A stretch of DNA of 64,000 nt, from contig NZ_CP020373.1 of the NCBI RefSeq assembly GCF_003957745.1, positions 2,480,001 to 2,544,000 on the forward strand, read 5' to 3'. The notes beneath the pieces were generated by a model. The model was not told the origin of the DNA. It made no database searches and saw nothing but the letters and a program-made list of their open reading frames with translations. Position 1 is the first letter of the stretch, and every line of letters begins with the position of its first letter. Made by a program: the position numbers and the translations under genes. Positions 55,889 through 64,000 of the stretch are shown one piece after another. Source of the stretch: Shewanella khirikhana (GTDB lineage Bacteria; Pseudomonadota; Gammaproteobacteria; Enterobacterales; Shewanellaceae).

Positions 55889-57757
55889 ATGAGTTTGGAC
55901 ATTTCGAACTATCCATTGCTTGCGCTGGCGAGCACCCCCGATGAGCTGCGCCAACTTCCCCAATCGGCGCTGAAACAGCTGTCGGACGAGCTAAGGCAGT
56001 TTCTGCTGACCTCGGTGGGGATTTCCAGCGGCCATTTCGCCTCGGGCCTGGGCACGGTTGAACTGACCGTGGCGCTGCATTACGTGTACAACACCCCCTT
56101 CGATCGCCTTATTTGGGACGTGGGCCACCAGGCCTATCCCCATAAAATTCTTACCGGGCGACGGGACCGTATGCACACTATCCGTCAAAAAGACGGCCTG
56201 CACCCCTTCCCCTGGCGGGAAGAGAGCGAATACGACACCTTCAGCGTGGGGCACTCCAGCACCTCGATTTCAGCAGCCCTGGGTATGGCGGTAACCGCCG
56301 AGAAAGAAGCCCAGGGCCGTAAAGTGGTGGCCGTTATCGGTGATGGCGCCATTACCGGCGGTATGGCGTTTGAAGCGCTTAACCACGCAGGCGACCTGCA
56401 CAAAGACATGTTAGTGGTGCTTAATGACAACGAGATGTCTATCTCGGAAAACGTCGGCGCCCTTAACAATCACCTGGCCAGACTCATGTCCGGCCGCCTG
56501 TACACCACCATCCGCGAAGGCGGCAAGAAGGTACTCAAGGGCATGCCGGTCATCAAAGAGATGGCCAGACGCACCGAAGAGCACCTCAAAGGCATGGTGG
56601 TACCCGGCACCCTGTTTGAAGAGCTGGGCTTTAACTACATAGGCCCCATCGATGGCCATGATGTGGAATCTCTGGTCGAGACCCTGCGCAATATGCGCGA
56701 TCTCAAAGGCCCGCAGTTCCTGCATATCATGACCAAAAAGGGTAAAGGCTACGAGCCCGCCGAGAAAGATCCCATCGGCTGGCATGCCGTGCCCAAGTTC
56801 GATCCCACTCAGTTCCGCAAACCGGCCACCAAGCCGGGGCTGCCGACCTTTTCGCAGGTATTCGGCAAGTGGCTGTGTGACATTGCCGAAAAAGATGACA
56901 AGGTGCTGGCCATAACCCCGGCCATGCGCGAAGGCTCCGGCATGGTGGAGTTCTCCCAGCGCTTCCCGAAACAGTATTTCGATGCCGCCATTGCCGAGCA
57001 ACACGCGGTCACCCTGGGCGCCGGTTTCGCCTGCGAAGGCTTTAAGGCGGTGGTGGCGATTTACTCAAGCTTCCTGCAGCGCGGTTACGATCAGCTTATT
57101 CACGATGTGGCGCTGCAACGCCTGCCGGTGCTGTTTGCCATCGACCGCGGCGGTATTGTGGGTGCCGATGGTGCCACCCATCAGGGCGCCTTCGATTTAA
57201 GCTATATGCGCTGCATCCCCAACATGGTGATCATGGCGCCAAGCGATGAAAACGAGTGTCGCCAGATGCTCTACACAGGTTACAGCTACGATAAGGGCCC
57301 AAGCGCAGTGCGCTATCCCCGCGGCAGTGCCACAGGTGCCGAGCAGATTGAAGAGATGACCGCCATGGCCATCGGCAAAGGTGTGAAGCGTCGTCAGGGC
57401 GAGAAGATTGCCATCCTCAACTTTGGCACCACTTTGGCCGCCTGTTTGACCGCTGCCGATGCCCTGAACGCCACCGTGGCCGATATGCGCTTTGTAAAGC
57501 CACTGGATGAAGCCCTTATCCTTGAGCTTGCCGAAAACCACGATGTGCTTATCACGGTGGAAGAAAACGCCATCATGGGCGGCGCTGGCTCTGGAGTCCT
57601 TGAGTTCCTCGCCAGCAAGAATCGCCTTAAGCCACTGCTGCAAATCGGTATTTCCGATGAGTTTATCAAGCATGGTGGCCCGGAGGAGATCCTCACCGAG
57701 CTCGGCCTCGACGCTATTGGCATCGAGCGGCAAATCCGCGCCTTTATCGAAGCTTAA
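55889..57757 (+). CDS. dxs: 1-deoxy-D-xylulose-5-phosphate synthase Dxs
   Basis: 622 residues, normal length. Thiamine-diphosphate enzyme that condenses pyruvate with glyceraldehyde 3-phosphate, the first step of the MEP isoprenoid pathway. Seen: GLHPFPWREESEYD, GHSSTSIS, the TPP site GDGAITGGMAFEALNHAGD with the partner NDNEMSIS, and the transketolase pyrimidine segment AEQHAVTLGAGFA. Last gene of xseB-ispA-dxs; a shared terminator follows. Confidence 0.97.
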   Translation: MSLDISNYPLLALASTPDELRQLPQSALKQLSDELRQFLLTSVGISSGHFASGLGTVELTVALHYVYNTPFDRLIWDVGHQAYPHKILTGRRDRMHTIRQKDGLHPFPWREESEYDTFSVGHSSTSISAALGMAVTAEKEAQGRKVVAVIGDGAITGGMAFEALNHAGDLHKDMLVVLNDNEMSISENVGALNNHLARLMSGRLYTTIREGGKKVLKGMPVIKEMARRTEEHLKGMVVPGTLFEELGFNYIGPIDGHDVESLVETLRNMRDLKGPQFLHIMTKKGKGYEPAEKDPIGWHAVPKFDPTQFRKPATKPGLPTFSQVFGKWLCDIAEKDDKVLAITPAMREGSGMVEFSQRFPKQYFDAAIAEQHAVTLGAGFACEGFKAVVAIYSSFLQRGYDQLIHDVALQRLPVLFAIDRGGIVGADGATHQGAFDLSYMRCIPNMVIMAPSDENECRQMLYTGYSYDKGPSAVRYPRGSATGAEQIEEMTAMAIGKGVKRRQGEKIAILNFGTTLAACLTAADALNATVADMRFVKPLDEALILELAENHDVLITVEENAIMGGAGSGVLEFLASKNRLKPLLQIGISDEFIKHGGPEEILTELGLDAIGIERQIRAFIEA

Positions 57758-57775
57758 TAGCCTGAATCGCAAATA

Positions 57776-57805
57776 AAAAAAGGACTGTCTCGGCAGTCCT
57801 TTTTG
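57776..57805. terminator. Bidirectional intrinsic terminator
   Basis: Stem AAAAAGGACTG/CAGTCCTTTTT (57777-57787 with 57794-57804), between the convergent dxs and grpE. Confidence 0.88.
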
Positions 57806-57833
57806 TTATTGAAAGCGGTTTTCACACGCTGAA

Positions 57834-58436
57834 TCAGGCCTGGGTGTCTACACCACCGCCCTGCGATACCATCACCATGGCAGGACGCAGCAGGCGACCA
57901 TTCAGCTCGTAGCCTTTTTGCAGCACTACCATCACGTGGTTGGCAGGCACCTCAGGGTTTGGCTGCATGCCAATTGCCTGATGCTGCTCAGGATTGAATG
58001 GCTGACCCATAGGATCCACCACTTTTACGCCAAACTTGTCGACGGCATTCATCAGGGTCTTCATGGTCAGCTCAACGCCTTCGAATACGGCCTTGGTGGC
58101 CTCATCTTCGGCGTTGGTACCCGCCAGGGCGCGCTCCATGTTGTCCAGTACCGGCAACAGCTCGTTGGCAAATTTCTCGAGGGCGAACTTATTGGCCTTT
58201 TCCACGTCCATAGCGGCGCGGCGGCGGATGTTGTCCACCTCGGCAGCAGCACGGACCACTGAGTCCTTCTGCTCTTCTACCTTGGCTTCGGCAGCGGCCA
58301 GGGCCTGTTCCAACTCCTCGATACGGAAGTTAGCCTGGGTCAGCTCGTCTACCAGCGCCGCCTCATCAGTGACGACTTCGGTGTCCTGTACCTGTTCCAG
58401 TGGCTCTTGTTGGGGGTTGGTCGATTCGTTGCTCAT
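57834..58436 (-). CDS. grpE: Nucleotide exchange factor GrpE
   Basis: 200 residues. N-terminal disordered acidic stretch, a long helix (about 30-95, RIEELEQALAAAEAKVEEQKD), then the conserved ENIRRRAA-like DNIRRRAAMDVEKANKFALEKFANELLPVLDNMERAL, and a C-terminal beta domain (NPEQHQAIG...VVLQKGYELNGRLLRPAMV). Releases ADP from DnaK during protein folding. Divergent from nadK. A consensus heat-shock promoter precedes it. Confidence 0.96.
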   Translation of the reverse strand: MSNESTNPQQEPLEQVQDTEVVTDEAALVDELTQANFRIEELEQALAAAEAKVEEQKDSVVRAAAEVDNIRRRAAMDVEKANKFALEKFANELLPVLDNMERALAGTNAEDEATKAVFEGVELTMKTLMNAVDKFGVKVVDPMGQPFNPEQHQAIGMQPNPEVPANHVMVVLQKGYELNGRLLRPAMVMVSQGGGVDTQA

Positions 58437-58483
58437 CTCTACTCCAAGCTAAAAATGCTTTGTTTCTGCATACACAGGGCATA

Positions 58484-58511
58484 TTATGGGGATCAATTCC
58501 CGCGTTTCAAG
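58484..58511 (-). promoter_or_regulatory. Sigma-32 heat-shock promoter for grpE
   Basis: On the minus strand CTTGAAA (58511-58505) is followed after 13 bases by CCCCATAA (58491-58484). This matches the sigma-32 consensus CTTGAAA-N13-17-CCCCATNT at nearly every position and lies about 50 bases before the grpE ATG. Confidence 0.8.
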
Positions 58512-58536
58512 GCCTTGAGGGCGCAGTTTCCCTGTT

Positions 58537-59415
58537 ATGACATCCCAATTCCACACCATTGGCCTGATTGGCAAACCTCATCACAATGGTACCAACCTGA
58601 CATTGAAGCGTTTACACCACTGGCTGGGCAGCCAGGGGTTTGAAGTTTTGGTGGAAGAAAGAGTGGCCGCTGAGCTGGGTGCCAACGTGCGCGCGGTGGA
58701 TTTGCTGGAAATTGGCAACCGCTGCGATCTGGCCATTGTGGTTGGCGGTGATGGCAATATGCTGGGCGCCGCGCGGGTACTGGCCCGCTTCGATGTGGGT
58801 GTGATTGGTGTTAACCGTGGCAACCTGGGCTTTTTAACCGACTTGCCGCCGGACGACTTTGAAGAAATGCTCGCCGCCGTGCTGGATGGCGAGTTTGTCA
58901 CCGAGCATCGCTTTTTGCTGGAAGCCGAGGTGCATCGCCACGGCGCCATCAAAGCCAGCAATACCGCAGTGAATGAAGCTGTGCTGCACCCGGGCAAAAT
59001 TGCCCATATGATTGAATATGAAGTCTATATCGACAATCAGTTCATGTACTCCCAGCGCGCCGATGGCATGATAGTCTCCACCCCCACCGGCTCGACGGCT
59101 TACTCATTGTCGGCGGGCGGCGCCATCCTGACCCCCAATCTGCAGGCGCTGATTTTAGTGCCCATGTTCCCCCACACCCTGTCATGCCGCCCGATTGTGG
59201 TAGATGCCAACTCAACCATCAAACTGGTGGTCTCACCTGAAAATGGCGAAAACCTTGAAGTCAGCTGCGATGGTCACGTCACCCTGGCGGTACTGCCCGG
59301 CGACGAAATCATCATTCGCCAAAGCAACGAGCGACTGCGGCTTATTCATCCCAAGAATTACAACTACTTCCATGTGCTGAGAAACAAACTCGGCTGGGGC
59401 AGCAAGCTGTTTTAA
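58537..59415 (+). CDS. nadK: NAD kinase NadK
   Basis: 292 residues. Phosphorylates NAD to NADP. Motifs: GGDGNMLGAARVLA, then NRGNLGFLTDL, TPTGSTAYSLSAGG, and SCDGHVTLAVLPGDEI. Divergent from grpE across 100 bases, as in many gammaproteobacteria. The start is the ATG at 58537; no strong ribosome site is seen. Confidence 0.96.
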   Translation: MTSQFHTIGLIGKPHHNGTNLTLKRLHHWLGSQGFEVLVEERVAAELGANVRAVDLLEIGNRCDLAIVVGGDGNMLGAARVLARFDVGVIGVNRGNLGFLTDLPPDDFEEMLAAVLDGEFVTEHRFLLEAEVHRHGAIKASNTAVNEAVLHPGKIAHMIEYEVYIDNQFMYSQRADGMIVSTPTGSTAYSLSAGGAILTPNLQALILVPMFPHTLSCRPIVVDANSTIKLVVSPENGENLEVSCDGHVTLAVLPGDEIIIRQSNERLRLIHPKNYNYFHVLRNKLGWGSKLF

Positions 59416-59667
59416 TGCACTGAATTGGCTGCGAGTGCTAAACGCTTGGCTGCAAATGATAGAATCAAGACTTTTGAGCAACCCAGCAAGGCGCAAACAC
59501 CAGCCAGAATCCAGCAAGCAAAAACTTACAAAACGGTAATTCGCTCGGCAGTTAACCGTCTCTATGACGATTAACTTGCTGTCTTGCATCAATTACCACC
59601 CTCGCCTGACTTCCAAATAAAACCAATATTAATCAATAAGCTAATTTCACAGCCCACTATTTGGACA

Positions 59668-59680
59668 TTGGTCATACCAA
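59668..59680. promoter_or_regulatory. GntR-type operator TTGGT-N3-ACCAA
   Basis: TTGGTCATACCAA is a perfect inverted repeat of the class bound by FadR/PdhR/LldR-type GntR regulators. Position upstream of a lactate permease makes a lactate- or pyruvate-responsive regulator a reasonable guess. Confidence 0.5.
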
Positions 59681-59684
59681 ATTT

Positions 59685-59700
59685 TGTGACCGAGCACACA
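59685..59700. promoter_or_regulatory. CRP-like site
   Basis: TGTGACCGAGCACACA fits TGTGA-N6-TCACA with one mismatch in the second half. It begins four bases after the GntR-type box. Confidence 0.45.
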
Positions 59701-59742
59701 TTAGCACCTTCTTGTTTACCTCTTTATAAGCAACAGCTTTGA

Positions 59743-59762
59743 AATAATCCGATCAGATTATT
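59743..59762. promoter_or_regulatory. Palindrome AATAATC-N6-GATTATT
   Basis: Perfect 7-bp arms around CGATCA. A candidate operator of unknown regulator, 30 bases before the terminator-like hairpin. Confidence 0.4.
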
Positions 59763-59790
59763 ACCTTTATGGCATCATTCACGCCCTTCT

Positions 59791-59815
59791 ACACCGTCAT
59801 TTCGGTGTTTTTTTC
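59791..59815 (+). terminator. Intrinsic-terminator-like hairpin inside the lldP upstream region
   Basis: Stem ACACCG/CGGTGT (59791-59796 with 59803-59808), 6-base loop and seven T residues. It is 376 bases after the nadK stop and 307 bases before the lldP start, so it may end a short unannotated transcript or the nadK message, or act as an attenuator. Confidence 0.6.
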
Positions 59816-60121
59816 ACTTTTAATAACCATTGGCTATAAAAACACCCGGGAGGCATAAGACCCAGATCACATTCCAGACCAAAGACGACTGGAGCGAACT
59901 CCCAATGCCTGATATTGGTCTGGTGTTTCCTGCTCCGAATGATCTGTATCAAGTTTTTAATCGGGCAAAAGCCGTTTATTGTCGACAGGTTTGAACGAGT
60001 CTGCTGCAAACTGACAACGGACCCGGATAAATCTGCATACAACAATCGCCACAGATTGAACAATAACCAAGGCGATGGGCCGGGGCTTCCGGCGAAACAA
60101 GCTACCCTAGAAGAGGCAACC

Positions 60122-61777
60122 ATGACTTTCGTTCAACTTCTTGCCAGCCTGTCACCGGTGATCAGCGTCATGCTGTTCCTGGTGCTGCTGAGACTCCCCG
60201 CATCCAAGGCCATGCCGATTTCGGCACTGGTCACCGCGCTTGCCGCCATATTCGTATGGCAAATGGATACCCAGATGCTGAGCGCATCCGTGGTGGAAGG
60301 GCTGCTGTCGGCTCTGACGCCGCTGTCTATCATCTTTGGCGCCGTATTCCTGCTCAATACCCTGAAATATTCAGGCGCCATGGACACCATCCGCGCCGGT
60401 TTTACCAATATCAGTGCCGATGCCCGGGTGCAGGTGATTATCATCTGCTGGCTGTTCGGCGCCTTTATTGAAGGCTCGGCCGGTTTTGGTACCCCTGCCG
60501 CCATTGGCGCGCCATTGCTGGTACTGCTGGGCATTCCGCCGGTAGCCGCAGCAGTAGTAGCGCTGATTGCCGACTCGGCCAGTGTGTCTTTTGGCGCCAT
60601 AGGTCTGCCGGTACTCTTTGGTATGGAGCAAGGCCTGATTGAGGGTGGCAGCAGCATGGCGGCGGCACAAATTGCCGAGCATGGTGGCCATTTCAGCGAC
60701 TACGCCCGCTTTATCGCCATGCATATGATCACCATCGACCTTATCACCGGCACCCTTATTCCATTGGTACTGGTAACAGTGCTGACCGGCTTCTTCGGCC
60801 GCAATAAATCCTTCGCCGAAGGTTTTGCCATTTGGAAATTCGCCCTGTTTGCCGGCTTTGCCTTCACGGTTCCGGCTTGGGTCATCAACTATGTTGCAGG
60901 CCCAGAATTCCCATCGGTGATAGGCGCCCTGGTGGGCATGGCGATGGTCATTCCGGTTGCCCGCAAAGGCTGGCTGCTGCCTAAAACCCCCTGGCACGAT
61001 TTTGCCGGTGAAGAGTCGCAGGCTGACTCTGACAATGAGTCAGGCAAACAGGATGAAGTGCGTTTCAGCCAACTTGCCGCCTGGACACCTTATCTGGTGA
61101 TGGCCGCCCTGCTGGTTGCCAGCCGCACCATAGCGCCGCTGAAAGCCTGGCTGAACAGCTTTAACTTAAGCTGGACCAATCTGCTCGGCACTGATCTTAA
61201 AGCCGGCTTTGCCACGCTTTACGCGCCGGGCGCCTTCTTCGTGCTGGTGTGTGTGCTTGGGTTTGTGCTCTTTAGAATGCGCCGCGATGCCATCACTGAG
61301 TCTCTGTCAGTGTCGCTAAAATCCATGGTGCCGACGGTGATTTCACTGGGCGCCTCTGTGCCCATGGTGAAAATCTTTTTGAACTCGGGCGCTAATGAGG
61401 CAGGTCTTGCTTCTATGCCGGTGGCACTGGCCGACATGCTGGCAGGCTCCATGGGCGCGGTATGGAACTGGATGGCGCCTGTGGTGGGGATTTTCGGCGC
61501 GTTTCTGTCTGGCAGTGCCACCTTCTCCAACATGATGTTCTCGGGGCTTCAGTACAGCGTGGCCGACAACATTGGCGCCAATCACGCACTGACCCTGGCG
61601 TTGCAGGGCATAGGTGCCAACGCCGGTAACATGATGTGCGTGATGAACGTGGTTGCCGCCGCCACAGTGGTGGGTATGGCCGGCCGCGAGTCTGAAATCA
61701 TCCGTAAGACCATGCCGGTGGCTCTGGGCTATGCCCTGCTGGCCGGCACCATCGCCACTATCTGGGGTGGATTCTGA
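60122..61777 (+). CDS. lldP: L-lactate permease LldP
   Basis: 551 residues from the ATG at 60122, which has AGAGG upstream; the frame is open earlier but without a ribosome site or hydrophobic sequence. LctP-family transporter with at least 12 membrane segments; family signatures include GSAGFGTPAAIGAPLLVLLG near residue 115 and FLSGSATFSNMMFSGLQY near 460. Imports lactate (and related 2-hydroxy acids) with protons. Followed on the same strand by a D-lactate dehydrogenase, consistent with the Shewanella lactate locus. Confidence 0.94.
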   Translation: MTFVQLLASLSPVISVMLFLVLLRLPASKAMPISALVTALAAIFVWQMDTQMLSASVVEGLLSALTPLSIIFGAVFLLNTLKYSGAMDTIRAGFTNISADARVQVIIICWLFGAFIEGSAGFGTPAAIGAPLLVLLGIPPVAAAVVALIADSASVSFGAIGLPVLFGMEQGLIEGGSSMAAAQIAEHGGHFSDYARFIAMHMITIDLITGTLIPLVLVTVLTGFFGRNKSFAEGFAIWKFALFAGFAFTVPAWVINYVAGPEFPSVIGALVGMAMVIPVARKGWLLPKTPWHDFAGEESQADSDNESGKQDEVRFSQLAAWTPYLVMAALLVASRTIAPLKAWLNSFNLSWTNLLGTDLKAGFATLYAPGAFFVLVCVLGFVLFRMRRDAITESLSVSLKSMVPTVISLGASVPMVKIFLNSGANEAGLASMPVALADMLAGSMGAVWNWMAPVVGIFGAFLSGSATFSNMMFSGLQYSVADNIGANHALTLALQGIGANAGNMMCVMNVVAAATVVGMAGRESEIIRKTMPVALGYALLAGTIATIWGGF

Positions 61778-61794
61778 GCTGAGTGGATTCTGAG
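61767..61794. repeat. Short direct repeat across the lldP stop codon
   Basis: GTGGATTCTGAG occurs at 61767-61778 and 61783-61794, a 16-base period. The first copy contains the lldP stop codon, so this looks like a recent local duplication. Confidence 0.75.
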
Positions 61795-61799
61795 AAAAG

Positions 61800-61822
61800 C
61801 AGCCACCCGCTCGGGGTGGCTG
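61800..61822 (+). terminator. GC-rich hairpin after lldP
   Basis: Perfect 9-bp stem CAGCCACCC/GGGTGGCTG with a 5-base loop, but only a weak T tract. It may be a partial terminator or an RNA stabiliser between lldP and dld. Confidence 0.45.
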
Positions 61823-61923
61823 TTAATGCAATAAGCCACCATTGAGGTGGTGTTAAAAGTGAAAACAACGCCTGAAATAAGAGCCTGCCCAGCAGGCCAT
61901 AAAAGAAAGCGCCCAGCGAATCA

Positions 61924-61956
61924 GGGCGACTTTCAACGCCCGACTGATTGCAGTCG
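61924..61956 (+). promoter_or_regulatory. Paired hairpins before the dld start
   Basis: GGGCG/CGCCC (61924-61928 with 61937-61941) is followed at once by CGACTG/CAGTCG (61941-61946 with 61951-61956). They share one base and end 21 bases before the ATG, so they could affect ribosome access. Confidence 0.4.
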
Positions 61957-61977
61957 CTTGAGTGTAGAGAGCAAATT

Positions 61978-64000
61978 ATGTCTGTCGATAACAATGCAGT
62001 AGAGCTCAAAGCCAACGCTGTAGAGCTCAAAGCCATAGTCTCCAAAATGGTCGATTATGAGAGCCTGGCCACTGAGCTTAAAGCCAGTCTCGGCGAGAAA
62101 GCGGTAAGCCGTGACCCGGTGCGCCGCTTCGCCTGGTCAACCGACGCCAGCTACTTTCGCATAGTGCCCGAAGTGGTGGTCCACGCCGACAATCTTGAGC
62201 AGGTTCAGGCCACCCTAAGCCTGGCCCGCAAGCACGGCGCTCCTGTGACCTTCCGCGCCGCCGGCACCAGTCTGTCTGGCCAGGCCATCGGCCCTGGGAT
62301 CCTGTTGATGCTCGGCCATGACGGCTTCAGAGCGGTAAAGGTGAGCGACGATGGCACCAAGGTCACTCTGGGGGCTGCGGTAATCGGCGCTGACGCCAAC
62401 GCGGCGCTCAAGCCGCTGGATAAAAAAATCGGCCCGGATCCCGCCACCCTTGCCTCGGCCATGATTGGCGGCATAATCAACAACAATGCCTCAGGCATGT
62501 GCTGCGGCACCGCGCAAAACAGCTATCAGACGGTCGCCTCGATGAAACTGGTGCTCGCCGATGGCACGGCGCTGGATACCGGCTGTGAATCCTCGAAAGA
62601 GCGCTTCCGTCAAAGCCATGGTGAGCTGCTTGATGGCCTTGCTACGCTTGCAGCCATGGTCAAAGCCAACGACCCTCTCGCCGCTCGCATTCGTAAAAAA
62701 TACGCCATTAAAAACACCACTGGCTACAGCCTCAATGCCCTGGTGGATTTTCAAGAGCCCTTCGATATTTTGAATCACCTGATGGTGGGCAGCGAAGGCA
62801 CCCTGGCGTTTGTAGATGAAGTGACCTACCACACAGTGGATGAAGCCCGCTTCAAGGCCTCGGCCATGGCGGTGTTCTTTTCCATGGAAGCGGCGTCGAG
62901 CGCCATTCCGTTTTTGATTGGCGACAGTGTCGCCGCCGCCGAGCTGCTGGACTGGGCCTCTATCAAGGCTGTGACCGGCAAAAAAGGCATGCCTGTATGG
63001 CTTAAGGACTTGCCCGAAGGCGCGGCAATTTTGCTGATTGAGTCCCGCGCCAGCGATGCGCAAACGCTTAAAGCCTACACCGACGAAGTGATCGGCAAGA
63101 TTGCCCATATTCCTACCTGGCAACCCATTGAATTCAGTACCGATGCAGCCGTTTACAGCAAGTACTGGGCGATGCGCTCGGGGCTGTTCCCGATTATTGG
63201 CGGTGAGCGGCCCAAGGGCAGCTCGGTCATTATCGAAGACGTGGCCTTTGAGGTGCAACATCTGGCGGCGGCCGCCCGGGATTTAACGGCGCTGTTCCAT
63301 AAACACGGCTATCCCGAAGGCGTGATTTACGGCCACGCGCTGGCGGGGAACTTCCACTTTATCATCACCCCCACCTTCGCCACCCAGGCCGACATCGACC
63401 GCTTCCACGGCTTTATGCAGGATGTGGCCGAGATGGTCATCAACACTTACGACGGCTCAATGAAGGCCGAGCACGGCACCGGCCGCGCAGTGGCGCCCTT
63501 TGTGGAAATGGAATGGGGCAGCGATGCCTACACCCTGATGAAAAACATCAAGGCGCTGTTTGACCCAACAGGTATGTTAAACCCCGGCGTTATCCTCAAC
63601 GACGACACCCAGGTGCACGTGAAAAACATTAAGCCCTGCCCGGTGGTGGACGACTTGGTGGACAAGTGTATCGAGTGCGGCTTTTGTGAAAAGACCTGCC
63701 CGACCTCGGCCCTTAACCTCACCCCAAGGCAGCGTATCGCGACCCTCAGGGAAATCAGCCGCCTAGAGCAAACTGGCGACAGCGCCGCTGCCGAAGAGCT
63801 TCGCGCCGCCGCCAAATACGATGTGGTGGATACCTGCGCCGCCTGTCAGCTGTGTACCATCGCCTGCCCGGTGGACAACAGCATGGGACAGCTGGTCCGC
63901 AAGCTTCGCACCCCCTACATCAGCACCACAGAGCAAAAGGTACTGGACTTCCAGGCCAAGCACTTTGGCGCCGTGAATCAGGTGATAAGCACAGGTTTCG
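61978..64000 (+). CDS. FAD/Fe-S D-lactate dehydrogenase, Dld-II type (partial)
   Basis: Open from the ATG at 61978 to the window end (674 codons seen, no stop), so the C-terminal part is missing. FAD-binding (PCMH/GlcD-like) domain first: TFRAAGTSLSGQAIG and GPDPATLASAMIGGIINNNASGMCCG, then a C-terminal oxidase domain with HALAGNFHFIITP and EHGTGRAVAPF, and two [4Fe-4S] motifs, CIECGFCEKTCP and CAACQLCTIACP. It probably oxidises D-lactate to pyruvate and passes electrons to the quinone pool at the membrane. Layout and lldP neighbour match Dld-II of Shewanella. The N terminus has a duplicated NAVELKA heptapeptide. Confidence 0.92.
   Translation, partial: MSVDNNAVELKANAVELKAIVSKMVDYESLATELKASLGEKAVSRDPVRRFAWSTDASYFRIVPEVVVHADNLEQVQATLSLARKHGAPVTFRAAGTSLSGQAIGPGILLMLGHDGFRAVKVSDDGTKVTLGAAVIGADANAALKPLDKKIGPDPATLASAMIGGIINNNASGMCCGTAQNSYQTVASMKLVLADGTALDTGCESSKERFRQSHGELLDGLATLAAMVKANDPLAARIRKKYAIKNTTGYSLNALVDFQEPFDILNHLMVGSEGTLAFVDEVTYHTVDEARFKASAMAVFFSMEAASSAIPFLIGDSVAAAELLDWASIKAVTGKKGMPVWLKDLPEGAAILLIESRASDAQTLKAYTDEVIGKIAHIPTWQPIEFSTDAAVYSKYWAMRSGLFPIIGGERPKGSSVIIEDVAFEVQHLAAAARDLTALFHKHGYPEGVIYGHALAGNFHFIITPTFATQADIDRFHGFMQDVAEMVINTYDGSMKAEHGTGRAVAPFVEMEWGSDAYTLMKNIKALFDPTGMLNPGVILNDDTQVHVKNIKPCPVVDDLVDKCIECGFCEKTCPTSALNLTPRQRIATLREISRLEQTGDSAAAEELRAAAKYDVVDTCAACQLCTIACPVDNSMGQLVRKLRTPYISTTEQKVLDFQAKHFGAVNQVISTGF
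61993..62034 (+). repeat. 21-base in-frame duplication in the dld N terminus
   Basis: Two adjacent 21-base units, differing at only two bases, each encoding NAVELKA. Confidence 0.85.

Larger units (their letters stand above)
59416..60121. other. Long intergenic region upstream of lldP
   Basis: 706 bases without a supportable gene, AT-rich in its middle. It holds four elements described separately: a TTGGT-N3-ACCAA box, a CRP-like site, a 20-bp palindrome and an intrinsic-terminator-like hairpin at 59791-59815. The layout suggests a long, regulated leader for lldP or a separate short transcript. Confidence 0.65.

Overview
The window looks like the chromosome of a gammaproteobacterium of the Shewanella group (order Alteromonadales). 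The basis is gene content and order: lactate permease lldP followed by a two-[4Fe-4S] FAD D-lactate dehydrogenase, then nadK / grpE / dxs-ispA-xseB / pomA-pomB / thiI / gcvA-ygdD-rlmM / an NAD-type isocitrate dehydrogenase. Sodium-type PomAB stators, many exported peptidases and abundant signalling proteins also fit an aquatic heterotroph. Species level is not claimed. Coding density is high and GC is fairly high, except for an AT-richer patch at about 0.5-2.1 kb. I see no rRNA, tRNA, CRISPR array, insertion sequence or prophage gene.

Layout. 0-2.4 kb: the 3' end of an unrecognised gene, a UUCG terminator, then a NERD-domain/zinc-ribbon protein with a small membrane protein (the most accessory-looking patch), and a DUF3297 gene. 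2.5-6.5 kb: a YbhB-type PEBP gene with an AraC regulator, and a periplasmic catalase-peroxidase KatG. 6.8-12.3 kb: a DEAD-box helicase tightly behind a PAS-GGDEF-EAL protein, divergent from a chemotaxis receptor. 12.4-16.7 kb: a Lon-family protease of the YcbZ type, then an Old Yellow Enzyme reductase divergent from a TetR regulator with three palindromic boxes between them. 16.7-20.2 kb: small conserved proteins, a YebC-family protein, YegP and a POT peptide transporter. 20.4-25.5 kb: a two-gene phosphorelay (hybrid kinase plus REC-kinase). 25.7-35.1 kb: exported subtilase, a cupredoxin-like protein, AraC-OsmC, a tricorn-like S41 protease and an M61 aminopeptidase. 35.2-41.8 kb: a TPR protein with a degenerate GGDEF-like tail next to an active-looking GGEEF cyclase, then ppnN-xni and DUF3192. 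41.8-47.1 kb: S9 peptidase, NAD isocitrate dehydrogenase, DoxX-DUF3224. 47.2-54.5 kb: gcvA/hydrolase/ygdD/rlmM, a small exported protein, thiI, pomAB. 54.7-64 kb: xseB-ispA-dxs, grpE, nadK, lldP-dld (cut by the window end).

Together the genes suggest a peptide- and lactate-using cell: secreted and periplasmic peptidases, a peptide importer, L-lactate permease and D-lactate dehydrogenase, with motility and cyclic-di-GMP control. Several control elements are readable from sequence: a sigma-28-type promoter before pomA, a sigma-32-type promoter before grpE, a CTAAT pair before gcvA, a TTGGT-N3-ACCAA box with a CRP-like site far upstream of lldP, and three TTGAA-N6-TTCAA boxes between the OYE and TetR genes. 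Most of the window is conserved chromosome. I found no obvious undescribed multi-gene system; the best leads are the NERD/membrane pair, the degenerate-GGDEF/active-cyclase pair, the REC-kinase with an eroded ATP lid, and the long lldP leader region. All functions are inferred by reading the sequence; no database search was run.
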